Origin: a virus
IMG/VR virus record: IMGVR_UViG_3300027906_000110
Location: 1 to 27,986 of that record
Strand: one strand, 5' to 3'
Length of the DNA: 27,986 nt
Numbering within the stretch: the stretch's first letter is position 1; every line of letters begins with the position of its first letter. The translations under genes and the position numbers were made by a program. Positions 14,651 to 22,268 of this stretch are shown piece by piece. The notes under the pieces were generated by a model. The model saw nothing but the letters and a program-made list of their open reading frames with translations, made no database searches and was not told the DNA's origin.

Positions 14651-16638
14651 CGACGCCCCGATTTTGACGCCATGAACCGCAAGTCCCCGAGCCGCCAGTC
14701 CTGGTCGTGTGGACTCTCTACAGTTAATAATACTTGTCTCCCAACGAACCTGGTATCCGTGTACCCGTCCCCCTCCAGGGTATATGGTCCTTTAGAAACT
14801 GGAGCGTCATCGTCTGGCGTATCGGAAGATACAACGGAAAGTCTAAGCCCGTTCGTTCCGGCGTCGCTGTCGGTAATTATCTGTGAGACGCTCATCATGT
14901 TGTCCCCGTTCCCCAATTCTATTGCGCCAGTCGTTGCATAACACAAGTGAGCCTCGTCAGCTACATTGGGATACAAGTTAGTACCGACACCCTTCGCCAT
15001 CGTCCTGCTCCCAAGTGTGGACAATGCTTCTACGTCGGCAGGGGGACTCACACCGTCAGCTCGAGACATAGGGGTACTCTGGGTATCATTATCCATTTCG
15101 TGGCGGTACAGGAAGCCGTCCGCGCCTCCAGCGACACAATAGCCGAGGGAGTCCGCCGCTTCCCATTGTGAGCGTTCAAGTCGTCCCGTCGTCCAGTGTT
15201 TTTCCCGATAAGAATAAGTAACGTAACGTGTATTTGTTGAGTCACCTTCCTTCGGATAAAACCAAGTTATTTCCCCAAACTGAGCATTATGGCCCGCGGC
15301 GATCAGGCCCTCGACGTCAGTGTTAATATCTGAAAAAACATAGTCGGCTACGTCACAGGATAATTCGTTCACATAACCGCCGGTGTACGACCAGAATCTA
15401 CCCTGGCTCATCCAGGCCACGAAGTCCGCTGATCCAGCCACACTTTTGATCCCGAGACAAGTTGATCCCTCCGTGACCCGTTCCGTACCGTACTGGTAGG
15501 GAGGTCCCAAGAATTTTGTCTTATGAATTGAGTCTGTGAAGAATAACAGTACACCGTACCTTGTCTTGAATCCACCAAGGATACGTCCCTTTGACGCAAC
15601 CTCAATTCCGCCCGCGGTATTGGTTACGGACGGTGTCCAGTCAGTGAGGCTGTCTTGGGAGGACCACTCAATTTTCCTCTGGTTGCCTCCAGCTCCGAGT
15701 GCCATCACATGACGTTCCGGTGTTACCAGGACCCCGACGTTACTGGTGGGGGCGTTCGTTAACTGGGCCGCTACCGTAGCAGTCTGGTTCGCGTTGTTAA
15801 ACGAGGCTCCAGCAATTGTCCACTTGAAAATAGTTCCCTCTCCAGAGTGACAAAAAAGACAATCATCGGCAAAGTTGTCAATCGTTACAATCGGCGCAAA
15901 ATTGTCTCTCCAGGCGGCTATATCAGTCACCGACGGGTCTACGGCTGGGTGCCGAGCCACTCCGAAAATGTCGCCTCCGTCGGAAGTGTTAGCCGTGCTT
16001 CTGTCTCCCCCATACTCTAACGCACCAAATCCTAGACCTGATACCTGGAAGTCACTCTGCTCATTAAATGGTATATTTCCACCTGGAACGGACGTGGGCG
16101 TAATATCAAAAACGGGAGCGTTGGCCCCAGAGACTTGCGAACCGTCCCATATCCGAAATGACTGTACAGTACCGATAGCGAGATACCTCGCGCCGTTGGT
16201 GAGTCTCCAGGAATGGAATCCCCGGATCGGATCGATACCAAAGAAAGCATCAATCTCCAGGTCCGCGTTTGAGTTTCCGGCATGACTAATGACAACTGTA
16301 GGTGTGGACGTGTAGCCAGTCCCGCGGTTTGTTATTGTGACCGCGTTTATTACTCCCGACCCGGTAACCGTATAGCTCGCGGCAAATCCTGACCCGCCAC
16401 CTCCAGTAGCGGAGAGCGTCCCAGCGTTGTACCCGGTCCCGCCACTTTTGATTGTGACCCGTTCGATAAGGCCCTTCTTTAACATCTGGGTAGGTGCGAG
16501 TCTCTGCCATCCTCCAATCGGACGCAATCGACCCTCCGAGAAACGTACCAGGTTCCCATCGTACCAGCGGTTTTTTGCCTGGTACTGAGTGGCATTGCGA
16601 TAGAATCCTGGTGGAATTTTAATTGGTAAAAGGGCCAT
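14647..16638 (-). CDS. Phage tail stabilisation / nozzle-type protein
   Basis: The 663-aa protein opens with LPIKIPPGFYRNATQYQAKN and NRWYDGNLVRFSEGRLRPIGGWQ, the N-terminal signature of a widespread podovirus tail protein. Members are annotated as stabilisation or tail-tubular-B-like proteins and fold as beta-propellers that extend the tail tube. A later WTGGRLERSQW and repeated Trp/Gly strands fit this. Residues about 57-125 form an insertion with two GGTGY/GTGYTSTPTV-type repeats not needed for the core. It lies directly upstream of the ejection genes. The exact position in the tail is inferred. Confidence 0.75.
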   Translation of the reverse strand: MALLPIKIPPGFYRNATQYQAKNRWYDGNLVRFSEGRLRPIGGWQRLAPTQMLKKGLIERVTIKSGGTGYNAGTLSATGGGGSGFAASYTVTGSGVINAVTITNRGTGYTSTPTVVISHAGNSNADLEIDAFFGIDPIRGFHSWRLTNGARYLAIGTVQSFRIWDGSQVSGANAPVFDITPTSVPGGNIPFNEQSDFQVSGLGFGALEYGGDRSTANTSDGGDIFGVARHPAVDPSVTDIAAWRDNFAPIVTIDNFADDCLFCHSGEGTIFKWTIAGASFNNANQTATVAAQLTNAPTSNVGVLVTPERHVMALGAGGNQRKIEWSSQDSLTDWTPSVTNTAGGIEVASKGRILGGFKTRYGVLLFFTDSIHKTKFLGPPYQYGTERVTEGSTCLGIKSVAGSADFVAWMSQGRFWSYTGGYVNELSCDVADYVFSDINTDVEGLIAAGHNAQFGEITWFYPKEGDSTNTRYVTYSYREKHWTTGRLERSQWEAADSLGYCVAGGADGFLYRHEMDNDTQSTPMSRADGVSPPADVEALSTLGSRTMAKGVGTNLYPNVADEAHLCYATTGAIELGNGDNMMSVSQIITDSDAGTNGLRLSVVSSDTPDDDAPVSKGPYTLEGDGYTDTRFVGRQVLLTVESPHDQDWRLGDLRFMASKSGRR

Positions 16639-16972
16639 TTCTGTATTCGTTACAATTTAATCTTATGAGAGTAGCTAGTCTTTCTGACTCTGGTTTTTTC
16701 ATAGTCTCGAAAACTTCTGGTCCAGGAAAGTTCATCCGCATTACGTCAACAGCACAATCGCAATGTCGTGTGTAAGTAATAACTGGAGTCCCCAGTCTCT
16801 GGTAACTCATCGAGCAAACTTGCCATAATTGCCGAATGTGTTTTGTTTGAAAAGTTCCAACGAACTTCGGTTCGGTCGCTGAAATTTTCGTCAAAAACAT
16901 CAGAAGCAAACTCAATGACAAGATCACTATTTTCGCTTTCAAAAACAATTTCCATTTTAAGCGTATGACCAT
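16619..16972 (-). CDS. Small secreted Cys-containing protein in the lysis cassette
   Basis: The 117-aa product starts MVIRLKWKLFLKAK, then a hydrophobic stretch (IVILSLSLLLMFL) and a possible signal peptidase site near ISA|TEP. The mature part has four Cys, including HCDCAVDVMR, and an alpha-helical look. I recall similar small secreted proteins (a CDC-x-DxxR motif) in aquatic phages beside lysis genes, function unknown. It overlaps the endolysin stop by 16 bases and the tail gene by 20 bases. A 69-aa frame on the same strand inside it (16746-16955) is a shadow. Confidence 0.6.
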   Translation of the reverse strand: MVIRLKWKLFLKAKIVILSLSLLLMFLTKISATEPKFVGTFQTKHIRQLWQVCSMSYQRLGTPVITYTRHCDCAVDVMRMNFPGPEVFETMKKPESERLATLIRLNCNEYRNGPFTN

Positions 16973-17385
16973 AAAGCCTTATCGGTTCCAGAGATCCCGC
17001 GTGGTTTCAAATCGAGATGTATAAAACGTCCTGACTTGGAACGCTGAGAAATGCCGATACCATTCCAGCAATTCATCTCGAGTGCTTGTTGCAATACTAT
17101 TCTCCCTTTTGCCCGGTCAACGCCAAGATCAACTGCCATGCACCCGGAACCATCTATATCACAATGCGCGGAAGAAGGATGGCCCCCGGCGTCTATATTG
17201 TTCTGGATACAGCGTAGGCCCGAATTGACTGGTAAAGCGAAACCGCACCGCTCCCGGAGTTCGTCCAGTTTTACGAGAAGATCCAGGTTAATTGTTGCTT
17301 CCCCATTTGCCAGGCTACGGCACCCGCACTTGCATTCGAGTTCGTTTTCACTGAAGAATTTTATTGCTTTCCAGTTAATCGCCAC
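16957..17385 (-). CDS. Endolysin, M15-family peptidase (D-Ala-D-Ala carboxypeptidase type)
   Basis: The 142-aa single-domain protein shows the M15 zinc site: H74 (SSAHCDIDG), D86 (CMAVDLGVD) and H123-x-D125 (RFIHLDLKP), preceded by LPVNSGLRC, a family hallmark. It would cut peptidoglycan cross-links to lyse the host. The H74 to D86 distance is longer than the usual SxHxxGxAxD spacing because of an acidic/Gly insertion. Translation starts at GTG 17385 with GGTGGA just upstream. A holin-like gene, a 49-aa membrane gene and a 65-aa gene lie upstream, together a lysis cassette. Confidence 0.85.
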   Translation of the reverse strand: MAINWKAIKFFSENELECKCGCRSLANGEATINLDLLVKLDELRERCGFALPVNSGLRCIQNNIDAGGHPSSAHCDIDGSGCMAVDLGVDRAKGRIVLQQALEMNCWNGIGISQRSKSGRFIHLDLKPRGISGTDKALWSYA

Positions 17386-17422
17386 AGTTATCCACCCTGC
17401 TAAAATTTTTAGAAATTTACGA

Positions 17423-17456
17423 CGAAGTAAAATAAGACCTTGCGGAATTTACTTCG
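17423..17456 (-). other. 9-bp stem-loop over the end of the 65-aa gene
   Basis: CGAAGTAAA (17423-17431) and TTTACTTCG (17448-17456) pair perfectly with a 16-nt loop. The stem contains the stop codon of the 65-aa gene and lies 38 bases before the endolysin start. There is no T-tract after it, so it is not a normal terminator. It could set the ratio of lysis proteins or protect an mRNA end. Confidence 0.35.
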
Positions 17457-17646
17457 ACGCCTGATCCGCGTCTAATTGTTTGACAAAAGCATCGTACAGC
17501 TCATTATCGAGAGTATTAGCACTGCTATCCACGAGACGTTTAAGAAGCGATTTCACCACAACCATTAAAAGTTTCTCTGATATCGCAGATACACAGATTG
17601 TCTTTACGACGCCACTTACCACTGAACCTAATAAAGCTATTGGCAT
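17449..17646 (-). CDS. 65-aa small amphipathic protein of the lysis cassette
   Basis: Starts ATG 17646 directly after the TAA of the 49-aa gene (TAAATG), with AAGGAG inside that gene. The N-terminal half is rich in Val/Leu/Ala/Lys and predicted as an amphipathic helix (SGVVKTICVSAISEKLLMVVVKSLLKRLVD); the C-terminal half is acidic. Similar small proteins are common beside lysis genes in marine phages, function unknown. It could be a pinholin-like or antiholin protein, but no established family is claimed. Confidence 0.6.
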   Translation of the reverse strand: MPIALLGSVVSGVVKTICVSAISEKLLMVVVKSLLKRLVDSSANTLDNELYDAFVKQLDADQASK

Positions 17647-17796
17647 TTAACTCCTTTTCTTTCTTAAAAAAATTAACGCAATAAAAATTGCTCCCAAAAA
17701 ATATAACTGCTCATTATGAAAATGAGAAATTTCAAGATCATGTGCCAATAAAATTTGGGGGTAAATTAAAGAAGTAAAAAATAATATTTTTTTCAT
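17647..17796 (-). CDS. 49-aa small membrane protein with signal peptide and His-rich segment
   Basis: ATG 17796 to TAA 17647; it follows the holin-like gene stop with no spacer and its stop abuts the next ATG. The product has a signal-like start (MKKILFFTSLIYPQILLA), a short periplasmic segment HDLEISHFHNEQ, then a transmembrane segment (LYFLGAIFIALIFL) ending in RKKRS. Basic residues after the second hydrophobic run suggest a cytoplasmic C terminus. Lysis cassettes often have such overlooked small membrane proteins acting as holin regulators or spanins. No family recognised. Confidence 0.6.
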   Translation of the reverse strand: MKKILFFTSLIYPQILLAHDLEISHFHNEQLYFLGAIFIALIFLRKKRS

Positions 17797-18237
17797 TTAA
17801 CTTCGTCCTTTCATCATTTCTAATTGTTTCATGGATTCAACTTCACGCTCTAAATTTTCTAACCGTGCCGATACTCCCGCCATGTGGCCAGAACATTCCT
17901 GGGAGATTTTTGCAAGTTTATCAAAATTTTCTTTCTGCATGGCGCGATTCATTTTGTCCGTCCGAAACGTCCAAATCCCAAGACACACTATGATCGCTCC
18001 GGCGAAGCCCTGTTTGAGTATCAAATTAATAATATCGTCAACGGCAGTGTTCACATTGCTTTTTTCAGCCGCTGGAGGATGAGGCGACCTCGAATAAGAC
18101 TCTAATGAATGCTCTTGTTGAACATATTTCGGTCGAGTTTCCGCGTCAGCATTCAATTGCGTTGCAATAAAAATGTATGCTCCCGCCAAGAGACTAATTG
18201 TAAACATCAATAATCCATTAATTATTTTATTGGTCAT
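17797..18237 (-). CDS. Holin-like membrane protein with two transmembrane segments
   Basis: The 146-aa protein has two hydrophobic segments: about residues 6-28 (INGLLMFTISLLAGAYIFIA) and about 69-91 (IINLILKQGFAGAIIVCLG), with a polar loop between. The C-terminal third is a coiled coil (SARLENLEREVESMKQLEMM). Size, two membrane segments and its location before a 49-aa membrane gene, a 65-aa gene and the endolysin suggest a holin or lysis regulator; the long coiled coil is unlike simple class II holins. Start ATG 18237 has AGAGAG upstream. Holin function is inferred. Confidence 0.55.
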   Translation of the reverse strand: MTNKIINGLLMFTISLLAGAYIFIATQLNADAETRPKYVQQEHSLESYSRSPHPPAAEKSNVNTAVDDIINLILKQGFAGAIIVCLGIWTFRTDKMNRAMQKENFDKLAKISQECSGHMAGVSARLENLEREVESMKQLEMMKGRS

Positions 18238-18252
18238 TTAGTAAACTCTCTT

Positions 18253-18792
18253 TTATTTAGCAAAAAAATTAAAATTTAGTACAATCCTTTTATTTTCATC
18301 AGAACAAGTAGTGCCTTTATGAGCCATATTAGACGGGAATGTAACAAAGCGATTTTCGACTGAATTTATTTTTGTTCCATCTTCAAACAAGGTATAGCCA
18401 TTATTCGTATTACAGTATAATATCCCCGTTTGCCATTGCTTCATCCTATTTTCATCCTCAATTATCTCTAGGTCTTTATGAAAACTATTTTCCCTAACCT
18501 CTTGAGTCCTTGTGAGCAAATTAGCTTTTACAGATAAAAAAGTTAATGGGTCAATTCTTTCAAGAACTGGTGCGATAGAACTATAAAATGGAGAAAAAGG
18601 ATGTCCACTCAAAACAAAGACATGAACAAATTGGAACTGTCCTTTCTCATCATCGTTAAAGTCTATACCATCTTCAAATTTCCAGATTGGATCATTTATT
18701 AGAGAATTTTGTAATTCTCTAAATATATCGATCTCCAGAAAATCATCTTTAAGGCATATAGAGCCACCCTGTAAGGTAGTGCTTTTGTCCAT
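18253..18792 (-). CDS. 2OG-Fe(II) oxygenase-like protein (second of tandem pair)
   Basis: The 179-aa protein has an HxD...H...R set typical of 2-oxoglutarate/Fe(II) dioxygenases: H105-K-D107 (NSFHKDLEI), H158 (NMAHKGT) and R169 (ENKRIVLNF), in a beta-rich context (NNGYTLFEDG, NRFVTFP). These enzymes hydroxylate or otherwise oxidise a substrate using 2OG; aquatic phages often carry them among tail genes. It overlaps the neighbouring oxygenase gene by 44 bases but has its own AAGGAAAG before ATG 18792. The two paralogues are very divergent. Substrate unknown; virion-protein or surface modification is a reasonable guess. Confidence 0.75.
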   Translation of the reverse strand: MDKSTTLQGGSICLKDDFLEIDIFRELQNSLINDPIWKFEDGIDFNDDEKGQFQFVHVFVLSGHPFSPFYSSIAPVLERIDPLTFLSVKANLLTRTQEVRENSFHKDLEIIEDENRMKQWQTGILYCNTNNGYTLFEDGTKINSVENRFVTFPSNMAHKGTTCSDENKRIVLNFNFFAK

Positions 18793-19333
18793 CTTTCCTT
18801 ATTGGATTTCCCCTATGCGTATGAGTAAAGCCAGCAGGGAAAATCAACATTCTTCCTGCTTTTGGTTCAATGCGATGTCCAAGATAAAGGAACTCTAATT
18901 CTCCTTCCTCAGTATGGTCGGTCATTGATAAATGCCAAACCAAATGTCTTTCTGGTTCTGTACCTTGTTCATAATGCCAGGAATGATATCCTCCATGCTG
19001 TGAAACTGTGTGCCACTTTAAATTCCTCCAACTGACTTGTCGCCCATCATTTAGAAATCTGTATTTCTGTAAATACTCAGTTAAGCATTTATGTAGAGTG
19101 TCATTTACCCATTGGATGTGTTCAATCGGATTTGATTGAGAAGACATAAAATAAACATAATCTTCTCTATGAGTTGGTACAGCCGGTAAAATTCCACCAT
19201 CTGAAATTGTCCTTGATCTATAAGTAGCTATGCTCTCTCCATTCTTTTCAAAGTGAGTAATCATTTCTGCTACTTGTTTTTCACTTAACGCATTATCGTT
19301 ATGGTAAATAAAATCCTGCCATTGTTCTATCAT
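18749..19333 (-). CDS. 2OG-Fe(II) oxygenase, prolyl-4-hydroxylase-like
   Basis: The 194-aa protein shows the double-stranded beta-helix signature: iron ligands H120-Y-E122 (SWHYEQG) and H173 (THTHRGNP), an ERHLVWHLSMTD strand, GELEFLY, KAGRMLIFPAGFTHTHRG, and K184 or R174 for 2-oxoglutarate, ending KHYLTGWLY. This is the common phage/bacterial P4H-like pattern. The first ligand motif is HxE instead of the more usual HxD, which also occurs in the family. The start ATG 19333 has GAGGAAG and overlaps the 73-aa gene by 4 bases. Confidence 0.85.
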   Translation of the reverse strand: MIEQWQDFIYHNDNALSEKQVAEMITHFEKNGESIATYRSRTISDGGILPAVPTHREDYVYFMSSQSNPIEHIQWVNDTLHKCLTEYLQKYRFLNDGRQVSWRNLKWHTVSQHGGYHSWHYEQGTEPERHLVWHLSMTDHTEEGELEFLYLGHRIEPKAGRMLIFPAGFTHTHRGNPIRKDGQKHYLTGWLYMP

Positions 19334-19551
19334 TGCCCGGCTTCCTCTTTAATTTGTCTTTCAGTAACTAGCACCCAATCAACGCCTAAATTTAGCTCGC
19401 AATCTGACCATTTTTTTAATTCTCTGATTGAACCATTTGGCAAATAAAGAACCATCTTATCAACTTCAATTTCCAACTTATGTCCAACGACCTCAATTTT
19501 ACGCCACAACCATTTCCTGCGCCATTTAAAGAGGTATATGTCATTACTCAT
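19330..19551 (-). CDS. 73-aa hypothetical protein
   Basis: Small beta-rich protein (SNDIYLFKWRRKWLWRKIEV, HKLEIEVDKMVLYLPNGSIREL, WVLVTERQ), with a Trp-rich basic start. It overlaps the preceding gene by 8 bases and the following oxygenase by 4, so it is part of the same translation chain. The ribosome binding site is weak, consistent with coupling. No family recognised. Confidence 0.5.
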   Translation of the reverse strand: MSNDIYLFKWRRKWLWRKIEVVGHKLEIEVDKMVLYLPNGSIRELKKWSDCELNLGVDWVLVTERQIKEEAGQ

Positions 19552-20233
19552 CAGTACACGTCTTAAAGATATCTTGGCTTTTCAAATAAGTATAAATCTG
19601 AGAAGTAAGATTTGCATCTTTTGGGTTCTGAGCATCCATGCCAAAAAAACTATCCCAATCAGATGCCGTAAATGGTCGGTAAGATTCACCTTTGCCGAGT
19701 TTCCTCATTGTGTTATTTTCAATATCGTTGTACCAATAAGTTCCGTCTTTGAGTTTATAATAACGTGAGGTTGCTTGGTTTTCATGGTACTTCCAGACTG
19801 TATGTGATGGTACTTTCAAAGCGTCTAATTCGGATTGAGAAAGAATCTCACCATCCATCTGCCTTTGAACTTGTTCATCCGTTACTCCAGGGTAAACATC
19901 GAATCTCTCGGTAGTTTCTTCAATTTGATAAATAATGCAATGTAACTCGTTAGGTTCATCTGAATGTCGTAGATATTTCTTTTGGTCTTCCCATTTAGAA
20001 TCACTCTCAATTGTAATTTCGGCTGGTCTTTCTGTTACAAATGAATCAATCTCCGGGATGTCTGAAATTTCACTAAAAACGTCAAAGCTCTGAGTCGTAA
20101 TTAAGTCAGCCGGATATTTATTTTCATTTTGATAAACCGATAGACGGAAAGTTATTTGTCTGTCTTTCTTACTGTAATCCACATTTTCTATATGTGAGTA
20201 AGTTCCTTCTTTTAGATATCCACCTAAAGCCAT
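19544..20233 (-). CDS. 229-aa predicted tail-fibre-associated protein
   Basis: Starts with a strong AAGGAG before ATG 20233. The N-terminal half is predicted beta sandwich (GGYLKEGTYSHIENVDYSKK, RQITFRLSVYQNENKYPAD), a pattern seen in aquatic phage tail-region proteins. The C-terminal half is mixed (SHTVWKYHENQATSRYYKLK, KGESYRPFTASDWDSFFGMD). It directly follows the two collar/fibre genes, so a fibre accessory or chaperone role fits. No specific family can be named. Confidence 0.5.
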   Translation of the reverse strand: MALGGYLKEGTYSHIENVDYSKKDRQITFRLSVYQNENKYPADLITTQSFDVFSEISDIPEIDSFVTERPAEITIESDSKWEDQKKYLRHSDEPNELHCIIYQIEETTERFDVYPGVTDEQVQRQMDGEILSQSELDALKVPSHTVWKYHENQATSRYYKLKDGTYWYNDIENNTMRKLGKGESYRPFTASDWDSFFGMDAQNPKDANLTSQIYTYLKSQDIFKTCTDE

Positions 20234-20253
20234 TTTTTTTCTCCTTATGTTAA

Positions 20254-21342
20254 TTAAATTACTCTTATCAAATAAACCACTCTCAGGTAAGTTGGGACAA
20301 TACTGAAAGGAGTCCCAGAGCCTGTATCAGCGCAAGACATTGTGTGTGTGTGACCGTAAGAGTGTGTATGATCCATACCATGAGTATGATTCGCAGAAAA
20401 GTTTCCTGTATTACCATGATGGTGACCGCCTGTATTACTGGTACTCGCATTACCAGAACGTGTTACGACGTTATTCCAAGCATAAAAATCATTAACTGAA
20501 TAAGTATTTCTGTGAGTGTTATGACTATGGTTTCCAGTATTACTTCCAGAATCGTGGGTGTGGTTTGAACTTACATTACCAGTGTTTGCAGAACTAGCAT
20601 TCCCTGTAGTTGATCCCGACTGGGCTGTTGTCGTGACTGTATGATTGTGAGCAGGGAGATTCCCTTCAGCAAGAGTTACGGTGTTATTTGTCCCCACTCC
20701 TCCTGCATTTGCGTGTGTATTACCTTGCAAAAATCTGCCATCCGTCAGTTGTGGTACATTCCCAGTTAAAGTTTGATTTGCGGGGATACTTGAACCATCG
20801 CATAACATCCAACCCGCTGAATCTACTGCTCCAGAGTTAGGGACTGTATGCGAGCCTGTAAGATTTGAAGCAAGAGCAACAATTCCCCCAATTGGTACAG
20901 ATGCTATCTGCGAATCTAACTGGTCAATTGCGTGATTCACCATTGACCCCCACCTCTCGGCGGTATCGGCTGACCCGACAATAGGTTTTAAAGCATTGTA
21001 TTTAGCTGAAGTATTATATCCTGTATTTGAAAATACGTTCCCATGATCTCCGCCACCAGAGGAGTAGTAGTACAAATTGTCAGTTGTTGACCCAGAAGTG
21101 ATTATAGTTGTCTTGGCCCCTGCTTGACCAGCCGTACCCGTCTTGGTAACTCCAGTTGTGTACTCACTCGATCCGCTATTATTTGAAGTCGCAGAGAATT
21201 GAAGAATATGCCCGGCATTTGATGCGTCTGCCTGGTCAAATACATAAGTGTCCCCGTCTCTGAAACTTAGACTCGGAGCCGATGATTGGTTGATCGTAAA
21301 TTTCCCGGATACGATTTTTACTGTATAATTTATAGTACTCAT
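20254..21342 (-). CDS. Tail-collar-type fibre protein with HxH-rich tip
   Basis: The 362-aa protein has an N-terminal beta-sandwich (about 4-108; FTINQSSAPSLSFRDGDTYV, AGHILQFS, LYYYSSGGGDHGN) resembling cupredoxin-like phage domains but lacking the usual Cys ligand. A collar-like region follows (VPIGGIVALA, GWMLCDGSSI, TDGRFLQGNTH; about 149-210). The last third has HxH motifs at about 232, 261, 272, 307, 319, 325 and 331. In the T4 long tail fibre tip, HxH motifs hold iron ions along the trimer axis; the same is likely here. It ends with FSIVPTYLRVVYLIRV, typical of collar proteins. Confidence 0.8.
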   Translation of the reverse strand: MSTINYTVKIVSGKFTINQSSAPSLSFRDGDTYVFDQADASNAGHILQFSATSNNSGSSEYTTGVTKTGTAGQAGAKTTIITSGSTTDNLYYYSSGGGDHGNVFSNTGYNTSAKYNALKPIVGSADTAERWGSMVNHAIDQLDSQIASVPIGGIVALASNLTGSHTVPNSGAVDSAGWMLCDGSSIPANQTLTGNVPQLTDGRFLQGNTHANAGGVGTNNTVTLAEGNLPAHNHTVTTTAQSGSTTGNASSANTGNVSSNHTHDSGSNTGNHSHNTHRNTYSVNDFYAWNNVVTRSGNASTSNTGGHHHGNTGNFSANHTHGMDHTHSYGHTHTMSCADTGSGTPFSIVPTYLRVVYLIRVI

Positions 21343-21351
21343 ATCTCTTTA

Positions 21352-22224
21352 TTAGCTGAATGTAGGATGAGCGGCTAGTATTATATAATTCACCACTAAA
21401 AATGGTTGCATATTATTATGCGGCTGGTTACCGTCCGCTTGTTGGTCAGTAGTTGAGATCCGACCACTAGGATTAGTTAGAGTTGTCGAAATATTTGCTG
21501 AGTCAGCAGTAGTCGTAAAAGAGTGGCTATGATCCGCAATTTGAATTCCTGTTGCCGAAGCGTGTGTAGTACCTTGAGCATCATTACCACCATTTACAAA
21601 ACCAGTAGCGTAAGTTCCATCCCCCCAATCGGTACGTTGAGCATAGGTATGACTATGTTCTGGGTCAGTAATTGCTAAAACAGCGTCATTAGTTTTACCG
21701 ACTCCTGACTCCACGCTTTGATCACCAGTATGCGTATGCGTCTGGTCAGCAATTGGATGGACGTGACCCGCGTCTGTTACAGGGTGAGTATGTTTGGGGA
21801 TCTCGGTATTCCCGAGGGTGTGAGTTTCAGTACCGGACCCTAACGCTATCGCCCTGGTTGAGCGTCCAGTAATTGTGTCTACATTGTATCCAACCGCGAC
21901 CCTCGAACGGAGATCCGGGAGGGCAAAGTTAGAGGAACCGTCGCCAGCTCCATAAGTTGTACCAATCACCGAAAATAAAGCGGCGTATGTTGAGCGTGTC
22001 ACCAGTTGCCCGTTACAGACCAACCACTTCCCGCCGGTAGATGAGACACCTGACGTTGGCGCGGGAGCTGTAGCGATCGGATACATTTGAATCGAACCAA
22101 TCGGGAGAGCGAGAGCTAATAATTCTGCTAGTTTGTCGGTCCCTAAATTTAAGAGACCCCCCCAACTATTACGCGATCCACCGCTGACTGGCTTCTCTAT
22201 ACTGAAATTAGATGTGTTTGCCAT
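21352..22224 (-). CDS. Phage tail collar domain protein
   Basis: The 290-aa protein contains a phage tail collar domain at about residues 41-115: LPIGSIQMYPIATAPAP, GKWLVCNGQLVTRSTYAALF, YGAGDGSSNFALPDLRSRV, a textbook match. The N terminus (FSIEKPVSGGSRNSWGGLL) is an attachment-type motif seen in aquatic phage fibres. The distal part has many HxH motifs (KHTHPV, GHVHPI, THTHTG, EHSHTY, DHSHSF), as in metal-bound fibre tips. The sequence ends NNMQPFLVVNYIILAA, the common collar C terminus. It lacks a clear ribosome binding site. A second, divergent collar protein lies immediately downstream. Confidence 0.88.
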   Translation of the reverse strand: MANTSNFSIEKPVSGGSRNSWGGLLNLGTDKLAELLALALPIGSIQMYPIATAPAPTSGVSSTGGKWLVCNGQLVTRSTYAALFSVIGTTYGAGDGSSNFALPDLRSRVAVGYNVDTITGRSTRAIALGSGTETHTLGNTEIPKHTHPVTDAGHVHPIADQTHTHTGDQSVESGVGKTNDAVLAITDPEHSHTYAQRTDWGDGTYATGFVNGGNDAQGTTHASATGIQIADHSHSFTTTADSANISTTLTNPSGRISTTDQQADGNQPHNNMQPFLVVNYIILAAHPTFS

Positions 22225-22268
22225 AATATCAATTTTTTACAAGTATTAATTTTGTAATAAAAATAGCC

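Noticed and set aside
16746-16955. 69-aa frame on the minus strand
   Set aside because: It is out of frame inside the 117-aa secreted protein gene, which has a signal-like N terminus and fits both neighbours.
22225-22268. Terminator before the collar gene
   Set aside because: The TTACAA/TTGTAA stem is short and AT-rich, with no convincing T-tract on the coding strand.
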